64,000 nt of DNA from Paraburkholderia xenovorans LB400 (lineage in GTDB: Bacteria > Pseudomonadota > Gammaproteobacteria > Burkholderiales > Burkholderiaceae), in NCBI RefSeq assembly GCF_000013645.1, contig NC_007953.1, forward strand, positions 806,001 through 870,000, written 5' to 3'. The position numbers were made by a program, and so were the translations under genes. Positions 62,514-64,000 of this stretch are shown here, in pieces. The stretch's first letter is position 1; each line of letters starts with the position of its first letter. The notes under the pieces are model-generated. The model worked only from the letters and a program-made list of their open reading frames with translations. It was not told where the DNA came from and searched no databases.

Positions 62514-63692
62514 CGTGAAGCGCGCCAGGCAAATCCGCGACGCATTCGCTGAGCGAGAGACGCTCAAGCTTGCCTGGTGTTCGCGTGGCGGTATCAACCT
62601 GACAGACGATTGTTACTTGATGGAAGGGTTACAACTTTACGTCAATCACCCGCAAACCCCTTGCCCATTAAAGGCCGCCATCGCCACCTTCTTAGAGAAT
62701 CGATAAAATCTCAACTTTAGTAGAAAATTCGCACCAATTTAGTTCGTTCGACAACTGGTGACAGACAGCAGCCACACCCTACCGCCTGATCTGGAAGTTG
62801 TCGGCCGAGAGCCTAACGGGTTCAGCCGGACACAGGCGCACCTTTCTTTTAGCGACTGCGATCATGCGGTGCCGCCCATCCGCAGATGCCTTGAGCATGC
62901 GGAGCTGGTCAGCGTCTCTGGGCGGCACAGAATTGTGCTTCGAGCTCTGTCTGCCCCACGGGAGACGGAGTTTGCGGTTGACGGGGGATGCAGACACGCC
63001 AGACGGTTAGTTGCATTATTACTGACATGGGTCTCCATCCAAGTCGTTGCAGGAGATGGACTTCACTGCGATGCGAAGATGCAGTCAACTGATACAGTCG
63101 GCAATCGTAAATGGTGCCTCCTCACGTGGGATGAGCGTGCGATCCCCGGCGCCCCGCATAAGCACGTAATTTCCGGATGCGAAAATAGCTATTCCAAAAT
63201 CAGAAATAAAATTCGCATTGAAATTGCAGACGATTGCCTAATTGTTATCAAATATCGCAAATATTAATTTCCCGATCCTTAATTAATCTCCGCAATGTGG
63301 GATTCTGTACCGCTTCTGCGACGGGTAAACCCTTTAAACCGAATACCCTCGATGGAAGGTTCGTCAGAGGAGACATTTACCATCCCATTAGCAGTGTGGC
63401 GGTTTTGGAACAGTCTGATGTTTCTCATATCGATTTTTGTGCCTGTGAATGGGCGCTTTGCTAGACTGCTGACTAACAAAAGAACGCTGATTAAAAGTAG
63501 TTTCACTCCATGCGAAAGATAATCGCAGTCGGCCAGCGGGAAATCGGAGGCGGTCGGAAGACCCGTGTAATTCTCCGCCGAACCCCCTCGCGAACCGCCC
63601 GCGAACTCCCTAAAGAAATAGATAGATAGCTGCCCGATGCTTGCGGGACTGCTCGTGGGTGATGTTCCCTTTGATATGTTATGGAGGAGAAG
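62514..63692. other. 1.2-kb region without a convincing gene
   Basis: An open frame at 62758-63267 (169 codons) has no ribosome site and no recognisable domain, and minus-strand frames at 63279-63752 look spurious. The right part is A+T-richer. GGAGGAG at 63683-63689 serves the next gene. Confidence 0.45.
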
Positions 63693-64000
63693 ATGGAAAT
63701 GAAGAAGACTTTGCTTGCCGCTGCGCTGATGACGGCCGGTGCTGTTGCCCACGCGCAGAGCAGTGTGACGCTATATGGCCGACTGGATGCTGGTATCGAG
63801 TACATGCACGGCTTGCCAAACAATAACGGCACGGGATCCACCTCGCGCTGGAGGCAGGAAAGCGGAGACTGGGGCACCAGTCTATGGGGCATCAAAGGCA
63901 TAGAAGACCTGGGTGGTGGAAACCGGGCGCTTTTTCAATTGGAAGGTGCGTTTAGTACTGCCAATGGATCCCTGGGGCTATCGGGTTCGCTCTTCGACCG
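63693..64000 (+). CDS. General outer-membrane porin, cut by window end
   Basis: The N-terminal 102 residues are present. The signal peptide MEMKKTLLAAALMTAGAVAHAQ is cut after AHA, followed by SSVTLYGRLDAGIEYMHGL and SLWGIKGIEDLGGGNRALFQ, the standard first strands of Burkholderia-group porins. GGAGGAG lies upstream; the ATG at 63693 or the one at 63699 (MKKTLL) may be used. It is the fourth porin in the window. Confidence 0.88.
   Translation, partial: MEMKKTLLAAALMTAGAVAHAQSSVTLYGRLDAGIEYMHGLPNNNGTGSTSRWRQESGDWGTSLWGIKGIEDLGGGNRALFQLEGAFSTANGSLGLSGSLFD

Noticed and set aside
62758..63267. 169-codon open frame
   Set aside because: No ribosome site, no recognisable domain and Arg/Ser/Cys-rich composition of non-coding DNA. 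It could be real, but I cannot support it.

Overview
The window reads as accessory DNA of a Burkholderia-group betaproteobacterium (Paraburkholderia, Caballeronia or Burkholderia sensu lato). The grounds are high G+C, four OmpC-type general porins, a DUF4148 small secreted protein, and many CoA-dependent catabolic operons mixed with IS elements. No rRNA, complete tRNA, replication or core housekeeping genes are visible. A secondary chromosome, megaplasmid or genomic-island mosaic is likely; the genus call is inference.

Layout. 1-1620: right part of a transposon (Mu-type transposase, ExeA-like ATPase, 71-aa ORF) abutting a truncated enoyl-CoA hydratase. 1876-15131: acyl-CoA catabolic region A (acyl-CoA synthetase, CoA transferase, SDR, aldehyde dehydrogenase, two acyl-CoA dehydrogenases, enoyl-CoA hydratase, porin, frameshifted MFS transporter). 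16.2-20.7 kb: scrap zone with a DUF4148 protein, a GntR gene cut by an IS481 element, an ABC ATPase fragment, an IS110 remnant and an SDR fragment. 20.95-29.4 kb: intact cluster B under a divergent MarR regulator (FAD oxidase, ABC importer, amidohydrolase, reductase, porin). 29.5-32.4 kb: IS66 remnant cut by an IS3 element.

32.9-37.5 kb: a probable island. It starts with a tRNA-Pro-like 3' end and carries three consecutive genes, each with an R-N-x4-H motif of HEPN type, then a DUF5677-like gene lying between two direct copies of a tyrosine-recombinase 3' end. This is the best candidate in the window for an undescribed, possibly defensive, system. 37.9-40.2 kb: two SDRs divergent from a TetR regulator. 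40.8-44.9 kb: small membrane protein, a 514-aa Ser/Thr-rich protein of unknown function, a binding protein without a signal peptide, and a VOC protein. 45.3-50.2 kb: two inverted IS91-type elements bracketing a Pseudomonas-type DapD and a cupin.

50.6-59.3 kb: cluster C (MFS transporter, porin, CitE-like lyase, CoA transferase, MaoC hydratase, acyl-CoA dehydrogenase, second MaoC protein, enoyl-CoA hydratase), divergent from a GntR/HutC regulator. The intergenic region holds three direct repeats spaced exactly 28 bp. The gene set resembles branched C5-dicarboxylate (itaconate-like) degradation. 59.4-62.5 kb: group II intron relic, IS5 relic, a long hairpin, an intact IS110 transposase and a decayed phage integrase. 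The window ends inside a fourth porin gene.
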